This document shows positions 45,282 through 57,922 of a DNA stretch of 64,000 bases, piece by piece. The position numbers and the translations under genes were made by a program. Numbering within the stretch: the stretch's first letter is position 1; each line of letters begins with the position of its first letter. Under the pieces are notes generated by a model. That model was not told where the DNA came from. It did not search any database and saw only the letters and a list, made by a program, of their open reading frames with translations. Origin of the DNA: Turnera subulata (lineage: Eukaryota > Streptophyta > Magnoliopsida > Malpighiales > Passifloraceae); NCBI GenBank assembly GCA_028386065.3, contig JAKUCV010002498.1, positions 14,713-78,712 of the forward strand, given 5' to 3'.

Positions 45282-46824
45282 TGTAAGTATCCGGGCATGC
45301 AAACTTGACAATCAAGTGCAGCGGAAAGACCCGGAAACCTTGGAGGATCCAAGTGAAGCAACTAAATAGAACAACAAAATTGAGCATACCTGAAACGGTT
45401 AGGATCTTTCACCAAACTGAAGAACCGAATTAGCTAGAGCCGGAAGAATATCCTGCTCCTCTACGGTATCCACACAAACCGTGATGACTAGCCGAAAACC
45501 GTCACATGATCTCCAACCCGAGCTCTCCCGAGATGCGGTGCTAGCTGCAGAATTCGGGAGCTTGAACTTGTGGTGTTTTGGTGTTCTTCCTTCTTTCTCA
45601 AAAAAGACGAAGAGAGTGTGTGTCTACAAACTCAAGTCTTACTCAAGTTTTCTGGTCTGTAGCATGATGTTAAGCTAAAGCTCTCAAGTCTGAAAAACTG
45701 ATCACTCCACACTTGATCACACTAACACATAATGCATTAGTTAATTAGACTAATGGCCAACACTATGGCCCACAGGTAGCATGATAATGACACTCATCAT
45801 CATTTGTCCACCACTAATGCATTATCATACATCGAGATAACACAGCACTAAAACTGGTTCAATAATTTAGATAATTAGTGAACCAAAACGACCCTGGTCC
45901 AACCACGGTCCAATCACGGTCCAACCACAAACCGGTCAAATCATGGTCCAACCACGGTTCAACCACCTGCTCGAATCAACGGTTCTATGTGTGTGACCCT
46001 GTAGGCACTTGTAACGTCCGGCAATAATTGTAAATTCTCATTTTACAATTATAAGCAAAGAGCAGCGTCTAGCAACACATCATTGCTACCCGAATGACAA
46101 GATCAGTACTGATTCTATATGCGTCGGAACATGTCATCGTCCTTTCGTCCCATTATCAAGATTAAACCGAGACATGGAAAACGTCAATCTCGTATATGTT
46201 TAATCTTAGTTTCTTGATCCCCGAGTTAACTGTGTATAACAGATACTAATGATATCACCATATCATATAATCCGAGCATGGCCATGCATTTAACAGTTCA
46301 ACTCTATCAAGAAACCCATCTGATAATATACCCGTTATATGGGTCGGACGAATCCCATCTTGATCAATCGAAACCCACTACACATTTATCATATACCCAA
46401 TGATTACACTAAGTCTATTCATTTACGAAATAGCCAAGAGTGATATCAAAGTATACAACTCATATGTTGGGAACCTTGATGATCTCAGGTCAAAGGACAA
46501 TACATATAAGAACCACTAATGACATTCATATAACGTTCCATGTAGGGTTCTTATGTGGGTCGGTCCAGTTCACAAGTTCTCTAGCTTGTACCCGTATGTA
46601 GAATTAATATCTCATATAACTGTCAACATACGCTAGTCTTAATTTATTATTGCAACCCATCCATAATAATAATCGACTAGGGACATTTTAAGAATACAAA
46701 GTATTCTAGGATTATAAATATGTGCAAGCGATTATCTCATAATCATATTTATTGGAATAACCTCAATGTATATACATGACTCATACAATCATCCATTGAT
46801 TGGCTTTTGGGCATATCAATAACA
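45282..46824 (-). mobile_element. Copia-Z 5' LTR
   Basis: 1543 bp, matching 38367-39885 throughout. Confidence 0.93.
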
Positions 46825-47021
46825 ATTAAAGATCAACATATGCCACGCACAACCAAACAAATAACAAAAACAAAACAAAAAAAAAACAGAAAATAAATAA
46901 AGATTGAGCTTGTATTTCCACCACCAGAAACTACCTACGTACCCCTTGGCAATGGGTTCAAAGCTCACGTAGTTCTTATATGCGTCACATACAATCACAG
47001 CATCATAATCAACATCACAAC
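46825..47021 (-). other. Tat-like LTR segment between two insertions
   Basis: Minus text AAGAACTACGTGAGCTTTGA and GGTAGTTTCTGGTGGTGGAA matches LTR2 near 7405-7465. It continues 38366 on one side and 59024 on the other. Confidence 0.75.
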
Positions 47022-47970
47022 TACTGACCAAAAATTAGGGTTAATCACCTCCTAATACTAAACTGTGAATAACCGTGATGATTATCTGGTTTTGATGACT
47101 AACAAATTACAAGTGTATTGCTAGCTTTGCCTGTGTTGATTTTTGCTTACAGAAAAATTATGGTTTCTGCTGATACCATATCTTGGACACACGACATATG
47201 GTTTTTATCTCTACCATATCTTGCATACACGACATATGATTTTTACCGATACCATATCTGCCAAGCTGTCACTATTAACTTTTTGAGCAAGTTGCGTGTG
47301 GTCCTGCAAGCATTTAAATCCCACTTCCAGCCATTTGAATTGATGAACAAGCAAGAGCGATGACTTTATGGAAGTGCAGAAGATGTTCCCACCTAACTAC
47401 CACTCAACTCCTGAAGGTGGTCCAAACTTTCTAGATTTGGTAATACTTTGCAACCAAGGAGTTGACATGCATAACGGCACCAAACTGAAGCATTTATGAA
47501 CTGAAGTCAACTGGTGTACAAGGAGCCGTTGCTGGACCTTATCCCCCACACTCAGATTCTATAAAGAGGGACATTTACACCTCTGGAAGATCACCCTAGC
47601 CATTGAGCAAAATCTGAGTTTATACTAGTGCTTACAATTGTTCAGAATCTGGTTTCTCTAAGAACCAAACAACAGGGTTGTGTGTAAGCAAGTCTAAGTT
47701 TAGATTTGTTGGGTGCTCAAGTCTAGGATTAGATTTGAGGGTAGGTTAGAGCTTAGCCTGTGAAAAGCTTGTAAAGGTTTGAGCTTAGCCTAGAAAAGCT
47801 TATGATTGTAAAGGTTAAGGTTGAACCCGTAAGAACCTAAGGATAGTGAGATTTTGAAATCCTAAAGGAGGGTCCTTAGGTAGTAGAGTACCTAGTGAGG
47901 GGGAACCACTCTAAATCATCTGTGTTCACTCTATTTTACTCTCTCTACTTGTTTTCTTGCTCCATATACT
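47022..47970 (+). mobile_element. Copia-Y#2 5' LTR, truncated
   Basis: 949 bp, matching 57923-58880. Hairpins ATATGGT...ACCATAT variants at 47157-47260. TATA-like TATAAAGAGGG near 47560. It breaks off at ATACTCGC against chromo-W. Confidence 0.88.
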
Positions 47971-49473
47971 CGCCAGAAAAGAGTCTGTCTCGCCGGAACA
48001 GTAACTGTCGCCGAATTCCGGTCAATCCTCGCCGGAATATTCCACAACAACGCCGGAAACTTCCTAACAAGTCTGCCACAACCCCAATAATTTCCATTTC
48101 AACAACAGAATACCCAGACTCAACAATTAAGACGAGCAGAAATAGAATAGGGGCTGGAAGCTTACCGTAACTCAAATCCATGCACAAGAGACACCAAATT
48201 CATGCACAAACAACACCAGAAAATACTCAGTCCAAACTAGGATCTGCTCGGAAGAACAAACTACCCACAACGTCACTGCACACACCATCCACCTCCGAAC
48301 CCAGACCCGAACACCCCACAAACAACCACAACCAAAGCTATCAACACAGGAAGCAAAGGAAAAGGGAGAAGAGAAAATGCAAGGACGGCGGTGCTTACCC
48401 GAGATCAGGAGGCGGCGACGCGAAGGGTAGCTCGTATCTGCACCCGAACCAACCCCCGGCCTCCACTGAAACCACAAGCCCGCTCACCGGTAAAACAACA
48501 ACCACCAACGACCCAACAACATGCGAGTCCACCACCGCCTCGACCACCGCACAAGAATCATCCCCAACCACTACCCCGCATCAAGAATCGCAAATCCGGC
48601 CGTCCATCGTCGGACCGGCCACCCGAAACCCAACAACAAATCAAAGAAGAAAAAGAGTTAACAACAACGAAGAGGGAAGAAGGAGAAGGAAGGCATGGCG
48701 GCGTTGCTTACCCCTCAACGGCGGCGCGAAGAGCAATGACGGAGGATCCTCATCGCCTCCCCGGGTTCAAGCACGGATACCCGTCGCGCGACAACTCCCC
48801 ACGGTCCTTCTTCCTCCCTTCGATGCAGGAACGGTGGCGGCTCTCGATTCCTCAGGTCGGACTTGTAGCAGGCAGATGGCGGCGGTTCTATTTCAAAGAA
48901 AGGGAGGACGAGAGCAGCAGGAAAGAAAAGGAAGATGGGGAAGAGAAAAAAAAAAACAGGGAGCCGACGAGAAAGAAAAGAGAAACAAGAGAAGAAAAAG
49001 AAAAGGAGGAGAAGAGAATAGTGTGGCCGAATCGGAAGAGAAGAGAAGGAAAAAGAAAGAGGAGGGAGGGAGAAAGAGATGACTTATATACCACCCCTCT
49101 AGGGTTAGGGTTTAATCGGTAATGCAAAACGGCATCGTTTTACTCCCAAACGACGTCACTTCGTCTTCAAGCCCCTCCTCTGATCAACCTCAAAGTCAAA
49201 ACGCATCCCTTTGTGTGTTTTAGGTTTTGGCTCTACCAAAACTACATAGTTTTAGTAAAAACTACACCCCCATCTTGTGTTTTAATCCAAAACACTATTA
49301 AATGCTAAACAAAGTTAATACTTGGGAATAAATGATTGAACTATACTAGAAATAAATTTATTAAGAACAAGAAAATAGTTCCCGTGAATTCCGTGGGGGC
49401 ATAATTGGAAATTTAAATCCCAAAATTTTACAAAATTTCACAGAATTAAATACCAAAAATCCGGGGCATTACA
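47971..49473 (-). mobile_element. Chromo-W 3' LTR, first 1.5 kb only
   Basis: Matches 52545-54048 closely. On minus it starts TGTAATGCCCCGG at 49473. TATATAAG is at 49090-49083. The last 1.7 kb of the LTR is missing. Confidence 0.87.
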
Positions 49474-50794
49474 GTTCTACCCCACTTAACAAAATTTCGT
49501 CCTCGAAATTTAGAGAATAGGTCAAGCAACAAAACTGACGCAAACAAGTGTCATTCGGTATCAAAGTACCGTTGGCCAAAACCACCAAGTAGAACCATCA
49601 CGACCATCAATCACCATTGATAATACCAAAAAACATAAACAATTTCATTTATCATCACTTAACCAAATATATCAAACTTTTTAAACCACAAAGCTTATTC
49701 TCAGGTACTGAACCCAAAATTGTTACCTGAGTAACAAGATCATCACTCCCATTGTGAATACCCCAAAACCAAAAATCCATAACATTTATTTCATATCCAA
49801 AGCCTCAAAGTATTTCCTCTATCACACACCAATTCAGCCAAAATCGTATATAACCTTGATCAAACCTTAGGCACTAGAAACCGAACATTACCGAAAAATC
49901 ATACTTAGAACTCTATACCTTGGATCCCTCATGACCCAAACATCCCTACATACTCATATTCATCAATCTATCTCTCAAACCATAATCACCACAATCATCA
50001 TAATGATTTTGATAAAGAATCTAAAACATCAACGTATTTCACGTCACGTAATTTAACAAACTAGCAACTAAATCACAGTTTCCGAGATCACCTCAAAATC
50101 AAACCTCAATATGAACACAGTACCAGCATTCTCATTTAACACACGAATTATAACCTCAACCAAGATCCATGATCAAAATCCTTTTTATCACAATCACCAC
50201 TAATTTCTCAAATCCCTCCAAGGTTAAGTACCTCAAGTATCGTCAAAAAAAATTTCCTCAAATACACCATTAGATCAACCTCAACATAATTCAAGAAATG
50301 ATCTCAAACTCCGAACAAGATTTAATCCATAAATTTATTCACAAGTGAATTCAAATCCTTGAGCTCAGCAAAAATCAGACCACAAATAACTTGATCATCA
50401 AGATCACAAGAATTCAAATCCACGAGTTTCACATAAGATCATCTCCTGACAGACTTAACATCGAAGCTCAGATCAATGGTTCTTACCTGTATTGGCCAGT
50501 TCCACACAGACAAGGGACACAAACAAAGAGTCAAGAGTCTACACCGACTCTGACAAAACAGTAGATATTCGACAAAATAAACTCCGCTACAGCCAAAGCT
50601 GTAAGGATAAACAAGTCGTTCAACAACAATACCAGGTCACTCCGACCCCCAGCAGGTGCGTGTCCTCCACCGGATCCATAGAAAGACTCACTATATGAAA
50701 GCATATGACCATGCAACAACCGACTCAAAAAGGAGCAGACATATGTACATAAGATCACAAAATATATCAACACAATCCCAAAGATCTACCGCCC
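49474..50794 (-). other. Chromo-W internal remnant
   Basis: 1.3 kb, AT-rich, without recognisable gag or pol. The 5' part (50773-50531 on minus) contains a short open stretch with YGSGGGHAPAGGRS, unrecognised. The 3' end carries FEDEI-like text and GTGGGGTAGAAC, the purine tract. Confidence 0.65.
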
Positions 50795-50808
50795 GCTCCG
50801 CTACCAAC
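50795..50808 (-). promoter_or_regulatory. Chromo-W primer binding site
   Basis: GTTGGTAGCGGAGC on minus directly after the LTR end GGCGTTTCA; initiator-Met type variant. It fixes the inner end of the 5' LTR. Confidence 0.7.
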
Positions 50809-53800
50809 TGAAACGCCTGTTCCCAATTTATTAATATAAGTTATAAATTAATTATAGATTGACCAAATTGCCCTTATCATTCCCGGGACACCCGTATCCC
50901 AAATCATCCATTAAAGAATGTATAGCATGTGAAGTGACCAAAATGCCCTTCTTCACGGGATACAATATCAACCACATAATCAATGAACAATTATACAACA
51001 AATTACACAACAACGAGTATGCAGCGGAAGACTATACATATGATAACATGTATGCAGTGAACTCTATGGATCCGACCCGATGAGAGGAAAGCACCGCCAC
51101 CTGCTGATATGCTCTTCTGATCATCGATTAGCTAACCTGTGTAAAACTGTGAGGGGGTGAGACCAACCACTGTCTCACCGCAAACAAATAAACCAATAAT
51201 ATACAATACAAATCAACTACAAGTACACCGGCATTAGGCAATAGCAAATACAGAGCACAAACAATTCACAATACACAACACCAGTCGTCACCAGACTTCA
51301 ACCATCACTTATCATTACTTATTTTATTAATCCCGAGGGGTAACACTTCCCGCTCGAACCAACCGGTCAACAGCCCCACAGTAGAATTATTATGTTTCAT
51401 TATTCTCAATAATGTTTTAAGAGTTGTGCCATAAATTATGATCAAACAGTGTTGTGTGGATTTAATATCTTATTCTCAAGTCCGGGCCCCCAGCCCACAG
51501 TCCACCACACAAACCACAATCTATATCTCATGTGTTTATCATAACCAAACAAGTCATACTAGACAGGCACAATACATCTCATCGGACAGCAGGTCACATA
51601 ATCAGGCACACCACGTCATAGGTATCATTAACATAATTCACTTTGCAAATAGCAACATCAGCACAACAGGCAAGCATGCATACAGCATTCAAGACCAAAC
51701 AAATAATACCACTTCATAAACCAAGACAACTAACCGAGCATTGTAGGTAGTAATGCATACAAAGGTTTATAAGTCCTCACCTGGGCCATATCAATTGTCT
51801 CGGAACCTGAAGCCTTGTTCCGCCTCAACATATCCTATATTCATAACTAAGGAAATGCGACCATGTATAAGGTACACATACAACAATTACGAATGTACTC
51901 TAACACGCACTTAAATCGATGTATCATTTTGAGTCCTTAAGCCCAGTCATTATCCTCAAATCCTTTGATCTCAAGCCTATATTAATAATAATTGTCAGGT
52001 TAAATTATCCAATGAACCTAAGGCCCAAATCATGCCTTAATCTTATTTGGGCCTAAAGCCCATATTAAATCAATTACACTTTTTTTAGGCTTAAAGCCCA
52101 AACCATGTCCAAACATATATCTGGGACTAAAGCCCGTATCATTTAAAGCCATTGGGCCTAAAGCCCATCATAAATTAATTACTCTTTATTGGGCCTATAG
52201 CCCATATATACCAAAATCACTATTAAACCCAATCACATTTTACTTTGGGCTTAAAACCCATCATTAAATCCGTATTAGACATAGTGTATCTTAAATGGGC
52301 TTTGCCAAATCCGTCATGAAAATCATATTACTTAATAAAACCCGAGCCCAGCCTTTCCGGCCCAACCGTCTTTTCCGCATCGGTGGAATTCCGGCCACGC
52401 GTCTCTCAACATATCACACTCGGTTTTCACTAGTCTATCTCTTTTTAATACATCAATTAATTCTTTACAATACACGACATGCTCGGAAAAAGAATATATG
52501 ATATCATTCCAAAATTATCGTGCAAGGCCGGTTAAAGTTTTTGTCTCGCCGGAAAAGAGTCTGTCTCGCCGGAACAGTAACTGTCGCCGGATTCCGGTCA
52601 ATCCTCGCCGGAATATTCCACAACAACGCCGGAAACTTCCTAACAAGTCTGCCACAACCCCAATAATTTCCATTTCAACAACAGAATACCCAGACTCAAC
52701 AATTAAGACGAGCAAAAATAGAATAGGGGCTGGAAGCTTACCGTAACTCAAATCCATGCACAAGAGACACCAAATTCGTGCACAAACAAAACCGGAAAAC
52801 ACTCAGTCCAAGCTAGGATCTGCTCGGAAGAACAAACTACCCACAACGTCACTGCACACACCATCCGCCTCCGAACCCAGACCCGAACACCCCACAAACA
52901 ACCACAACCAAAGCTATCAACACGGGAAGCAAAGGAAAAGGGAGAAGATAAAATGCAAGGACGGCGGTGCTTACCCGAGATCAGGAGGCGGCGACGCGAA
53001 GGGTAGCTCGTATCTGCACCCGAACCAACCCCCGGCCTCCACTGAAACCACAAGCCCGCTCACCGACAAAACAACAACCACCAATGACCCAACAACACGC
53101 GAGTCCACCACCGCCTCGACCACCGCACAAGAATCGTCCCCAACCACTACCCCGCATCAAGAATCGCAAATCCGGCCGTCCTTCGCCGGACCGGCCACCC
53201 AAAACCCAACAACAAATCAAAGAAGAAAAAGAGTTAACAACAGCGAAGAGGGAAGAAGGAGAAGGAAGGCATGGCGGCGTTGCTTACCCCTCAACGGCGG
53301 CGTGAAGAGCAACGACGGAGGATCCTCATCGCCTCCCCGGGTCCAAGTACGGATACCCGTCGCGCGACAACTCCCCACGGTCCTTCTTCCTCCCTTCGAT
53401 GCAAGAACGGTGGCGGCTCTCGATTCCTCAGGTCAGACTTGTGGCAGGCAGATGACGGCGGTTCTGTTTCAAAGGAAGGGAGGACGAGAGCAACAGGAAA
53501 GAAAAGGAAGATGGGGAAGAGAAAAAAAAAAACAGGGAGCCGACGTGAAAGAAAAGAGAAACAAGAGAAGAAAAAGAAAAGGAGGAGAAGAGAATAGTGT
53601 GGCCGAATCGGAAGAGAAGAGAAGGAAAAAGAAAGAGGAGGGAGGGAGAAAGAGATGACTTATATACCACCCCTCTAGGGTTAGGGTTTAATCGGTAATG
53701 CAAAACGACGTCGTTTTACTCCCAAACGACGTCACTTCGTCTTCAAGCCCCTCCTCTGATCAACCTCAAAGTCAAAACGCATCCCTTTGTGTGTTTTAGG

Positions 53801-54048
53801 TTTTGGCTCTACCAAAACTACGTAGTTTTAGTAAAAACTACACCCCATCTTGTGTTTTAATCCAAAACACTATTAAATGCTAAACAAAGTTAATACTTGG
53901 GAATGAATGATTGAACTATACTAGAAATAAATTTATTAAGAACAAGAAAATAGTTCCCGTGAATTCCGTGGGGGCATAATTGGAAATTTAAATCCCAAAA
54001 TTTTCAAAAATTTCACAGAATTAAATACCAAAAATCCGGGGCGTTACA
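50809..54048 (-). mobile_element. Chromo-W 5' LTR (3240 bp)
   Basis: It starts TGTAACGCCCCGG at 54048 and ends GGCGTTTCA at 50809, an imperfect inverted pair. TATATAAG is at 53666-53659. A 16-bp palindrome AAAACGACGTCGTTTT lies at about 53702-53717. The GC-rich part (52756-53658) holds long open frames on plus that are antisense and low-complexity; I do not call them genes. Confidence 0.82.
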
Positions 54049-54690
54049 AGGTCAACAAAGGCACTCAGTGCAAAAAAAGGTACAGGTGCTACAGATATGG
54101 TTTTTGACAAACCAAATCATTTCGTGAAATTAGTTAGAGCTGAATCTAGTGTGCCATATAAACCAGACACTTCACATAGGGTTTATAATAAATCATACAA
54201 GTTTGTGAAGAATGCAACCCCTAGCTCAAGCATGTCACAAAAACCAAATTTGGCTGTTAACAAACCAATTAAGATGAGGAAGTTCCTTAGACAGGATCTG
54301 GTTTTTGACAAACCAGATTATAAAAAGCAACCATATCAATACCGAAGTAACACATATGGATACACCTCTAGGAAGAACATGTATACACATTGTCGTGCAC
54401 CTAACATTACATGTCATTACTGTGGTAAGATTGGTCATGGCATTAGAACATGCATATTTAGAAAAAAAAATTGCCATGTGAAATATATGTGGGTTCTGAA
54501 AGGAACCAGATCTAACCCAGAAGGACCCAAAGCTATTTGGGTACCTAAAACTTGATTGTTTTGGCAGGTTGTTGGGGATGAATGGATACTAGACAGTGGG
54601 TGTTCAAGGCACATGACTGGTAAATCATCCATGTTCTCATCCCTAACTAAGAAGGGCCATGGAAAGGTGACTTTTGGTGATAAATCTTAA
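54049..54690 (+). pseudogene. Copia-Y#2 gag end and protease
   Basis: Text with hairpin-encoding repeats (DMVFDKPN, DLVFDKPDYKK), then a CCHC knuckle CHYCGKIGHGIRTC at about 54409-54450. WVPKT is followed by an in-frame TGA (54553-54555), then DEWILDSGCSRHMTG, the copia protease box with DSG. The frame ends at TAA near 54690. Confidence 0.85.
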
Positions 54691-55600
54691 AGGCAAATCC
54701 TTGGTTTTGGTAATATTGATTCTAACCCTTCTATTGAGCATGTCCTATTTATTCAAAATCTATAATCTATTAAGTGTTAGTCAGCTATGTGATAAGGGTT
54801 ACAAGGTTATATTTGAAGCTTCTAAATATTCCGTTAGTTTGAAAGATGGAAAACATATGGTTTTTACAGGAACCAGAAAAGGCAATATCTATTCTATATC
54901 TTTGAATGATGTTTCTAACCTTGATCTTAAGTGTTTAAGTGTAAGAACAGAAACTCCTACATTGTGGCATCGAAGGCTAGGACGTGCTAAGTTCGAGCTT
55001 ATCTCAAAATTGTCCAATAAGGAGTTGGTGAAAGGATTGCCTAAGCTGAAATACGAGAATGAAACCACATGTAGGACATATCAACTTGGGAAACAGGTTA
55101 AAAGTTCTTTTAAACCTAAGCACATTATCTCTACATCCAGACCACTTCAATTGTTGCACATTAACTTGTTTGGTCCCATGAGAACCATGAGTCCTGGGGG
55201 TAAGAGATACATGTTTGTGATAGTTGATGATTATTCAAGATATACATGGGTTATGTTTCTTGCTAAAAAAGATCATGCATGTTATGAGTTTGGTACTCTT
55301 GTTAGGCGATTACAAAATGAAAATGGTTATAAGATTTCAAAAATAAGAAGTGATCATGGACGAAAATTTGATAATCCTATCTTCAAACACTTCTGTAAGC
55401 AAAGTAGCATAGAACACATCTTTTCGAACTCAACAAAATGGAGTTGTTGAAAGGAAGAATCGAACTCTGCAAGAAATGGTTAAACTATGCTTGATGAGCA
55501 TAAGCTACCTGCACATTTCTGGGCAGAGGGTGTGAATATAGCGTGTTATATTTTAAATAGAGTATCCTTACATCCATTGATTTAAAAGACCCCTTTTGAA
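54674..55600 (+). pseudogene. Copia-Y#2 integrase (inactive)
   Basis: YNLLSVSQLCDKGYKVIFEA and TLWHRRLGRAKFELISKL form the pre-integrase module; the second His is Arg (GRA for GHA) and one zinc Cys is Tyr (TCRTYQ). In the core, LLHINLFGPM has Asn in place of the first catalytic Asp, KIRSDHGRKFDN keeps the second, and VVERKNRTL with the Glu lies after a frameshift near 55438. Three independent losses make it inactive. Confidence 0.87.
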
Positions 55601-56410
55601 ATATGGTTTGATAAGAAACCAAGTATTGGTTACTTTCGTGTTTTTGGGTCTAAGTGTTACATTCTTAATACTAAGGGCAGTCTGGATAAACTTTATACTA
55701 AATCTGATGTTGGTGTGTTTCTTGGATACTCTCTCAATCGCAAAGCTTATCATGTCTTTAACAAGTGAACTCTGGTTGTTGAAGAAACCATGCATGTTAT
55801 TTTTAATGAGATTGACCTGTATAGTGCATGTGATGATGAAGATGCAGATTTTGCACCGGAAGATCAACCACATGTCACACCATGCCAATTTGGAGAACAA
55901 GAGGAGGAACTTCCTAAATTGATTCAACCTCAATTACCTACTCAGGAACCAGATGTGCTACCACGCATGGTTGGTGAAAAACCAAATGTGCAGAACAAGG
56001 ATCCACTTCACAACATACTCTTGGTGATATTCTAGTGCCCAAAGGGCATTCAATTGAGGACATCCTTGCTGACATCACAAGAGGAGTAACTACAAGATCC
56101 TCATTGCGTAATGTTAACTCACATCTTGCCTTCTTATCATAAATGGAACCCAAAAATGCAAAAGAGGAAATCTTTGACGAAAATTGGGACATGGTCATGC
56201 AATAAGAGCTAAACCAACTCAAATGAAGTGATCTCTAGATGTGTGAATCAACCTGATGACTTCTTTACAAAGCCACTCAAAGAGGATTATTTCATCAAAA
56301 TCGGGCTTGAACTTCGTATCTTCCTTTGCCTTATTTTTCTACGCTTATCTGGTTGCTGCATAAACCTTACTTCTGTATTTGTTTTGTGTTCATGTATATT
56401 CATACGTTAG
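55601..56410 (+). pseudogene. Copia-Y#2 RT remnants, RT core deleted
   Basis: Pieces of the integrase-RT linker (GSKCYILNTKGSLDKL, KSDVGVFLGYSLNRKAYHVF, EETMHVIFNEIDLYS) and the RT start (EPKNAKEEIFDENWDMVMQ, about 56145-56205) are followed within about 30 bp by the RNase H end (RCVNQPDDFFTKPLKEDYFI). RT fingers, palm and almost all RNase H are deleted. Confidence 0.85.
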
Positions 56411-57922
56411 TATAGTGCAATCATAGCACTCACACACAAACACTAAGCGTATTAGTAGATGAAGACATGTTTAAGAGAAATTTATGTCATCAGAAAGGTA
56501 AAAAGGCAAATGTGGAGAAAATCTGGTTTCTGGAGAAACCATTTATACAAATCCTACAATTATCAGGAAAGGAGATCTAGTTCTTGGAAAAACCAATTAG
56601 CAGTGACAATATGGTTAATGTTCAATGATTATTAAAAAGGAAAATGGACCTTGGTGGTTTGTTTTCTGAATATACCATTTTAGGATCAGGAAAAGGATAT
56701 GTGAGTTGAGTTGGTGAAAGTTGCCTTTGAAACGCAAAAGTTATAAGATCTGGTTGCTGGTGAAACCAAATACATGGCTAAAGAGGCAAAAGGTGTTGAG
56801 AAATCGAAGAAATGAGTCACAACCAAAGAAGACGAAGATATTGATGGTTCTGAGATACCATCAGTGAGGAGAATGTAGATGCCGAAGATGAACATGCTGA
56901 TGACAAAGAGGAGAAAAGTCATGGTCTCCTAATCTTGCAAAGACGTTTGGTTTGTTACCAACCAAATCTGATTTTCCCATTTGTACCGATTCTATTGATT
57001 AAAATGGGAATAAAACTGACTGTTGAGGAAGAATGTGAGATCGAAGAAGGTATTCAGTGCAAAAGATGCTAAGTATGATGATCACACCACTCGGGTTTGA
57101 TTTTTGAAGAAAAATATTCAAGCTTTGCTCAAGGATTTGAACACACTAGAAGATAATGCGATGTAGAAGCTTAAGTACATCATTTCTGCTCTACCTCCAG
57201 CTTATTCTGATGAAAACTGAAACCTCTTCAAGATCTGATGCTCCTAGGTTCATGCATTGCTTCTAGTTTATATTATAGTTTCACATATGGTTTTGTTATA
57301 TAGTTTTTATCGTGGTTTTTATCTTTTGAATGTTTGCCTATGCATGAATGATGGATATTATGTTCTTACATGCTATGCTATTTTGGTTAATATTCCTCGC
57401 TTGTTGATGCCAAAAGGGGGAGAAAATATGCATGTTGTTCTTATGCAGGAAATGTGGTATTCTTGAACCACACTTATACTATTTTGGTTATAATTCCTTT
57501 TTGTTGTTGACAAAGGGGGAGAAATATTGTTGATTTTTGCAGTATGCACGATACTTGCGATACATGGTTTTTAACAAAAGCACACTTTAGACTGTTATTT
57601 GGTTTCTGCGAAAAACCAAAATTTATGTTGTTGAATGCAGCGCGACTTGGTTTCTATTATTATTATGCATTCAAATAATCTTTTGTGCAGAAAGTGGAAA
57701 ATAAAGGGGGAGATATATGATTGACTGTTAGATGCCAATATACATATTGACAAAGAATACTTCATATGTTTTTCTAAAACTTATCCTTGTTGAATTACAA
57801 AAATATTTTCAAAAGGGGGAGCAACAAAACAGGGGGAGTTCGAGAAAATTATGAGAATATCTTTTGAACCCTTGTTATATGAAAAATCAACACAAATTTG
57901 CCATCATCAAAATGGGGGAGAT
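56411..57922 (+). other. Copia-Y#2 3' region with env-like relics and hairpins
   Basis: Decayed sequence. 56780-57200 has lysine/glutamate-rich text (KGVEKSKK, KEDEDIDGSEIPS) in the place of the env-like ORF. Hairpins TGGTTTC-tgga-GAAACCA (56524-56541), TGATGGT...ACCATCA (56842-56863), TTTGGTT...AACCAAA (56946 on). ATGGGGGAGAT precedes the LTR as polypurine tract. Confidence 0.75.

Larger units (their letters stand above)
38367..46824 (-). mobile_element. Copia-Z, complete Ty1/copia element (8458 bp)
   Basis: LTRs at 38367-39885 and 45282-46824 start (minus) TGTTATTGATATGCCC and end CCGGATACTTACA. The perfect target duplication is ATTAA (38362-38366, 46825-46829). Gag, protease, integrase, RT and RNase H follow in copia order. 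The LTRs look nearly identical apart from small indels, for example 18 bp missing near 38392, so it is among the younger insertions. Three lesions break the polyprotein. Confidence 0.95.
47971..54048 (-). mobile_element. Chromo-W, gypsy element with very short internal region
   Basis: On minus: 5' LTR 54048-50809, primer site 50808-50795, internal 50794-49474, 3' LTR fragment 49473-47971. The internal 3' end reads TTCGAGGACGAAATTTTG (FEDEI) before the LTR, as in Tekay/Del chromoviruses. No gag or pol survives. It sits in copia-Y#2 with AGGTC at its right border; the left border is a deletion. Confidence 0.8.

Noticed and set aside
48180..49082. A 300-codon open frame, repeated at 52756-53658
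   Set aside because: It lies antisense inside the chromo-W LTR, is low-complexity (S/T/P/K-rich), and is present twice only because the LTR is. Composition explains it.
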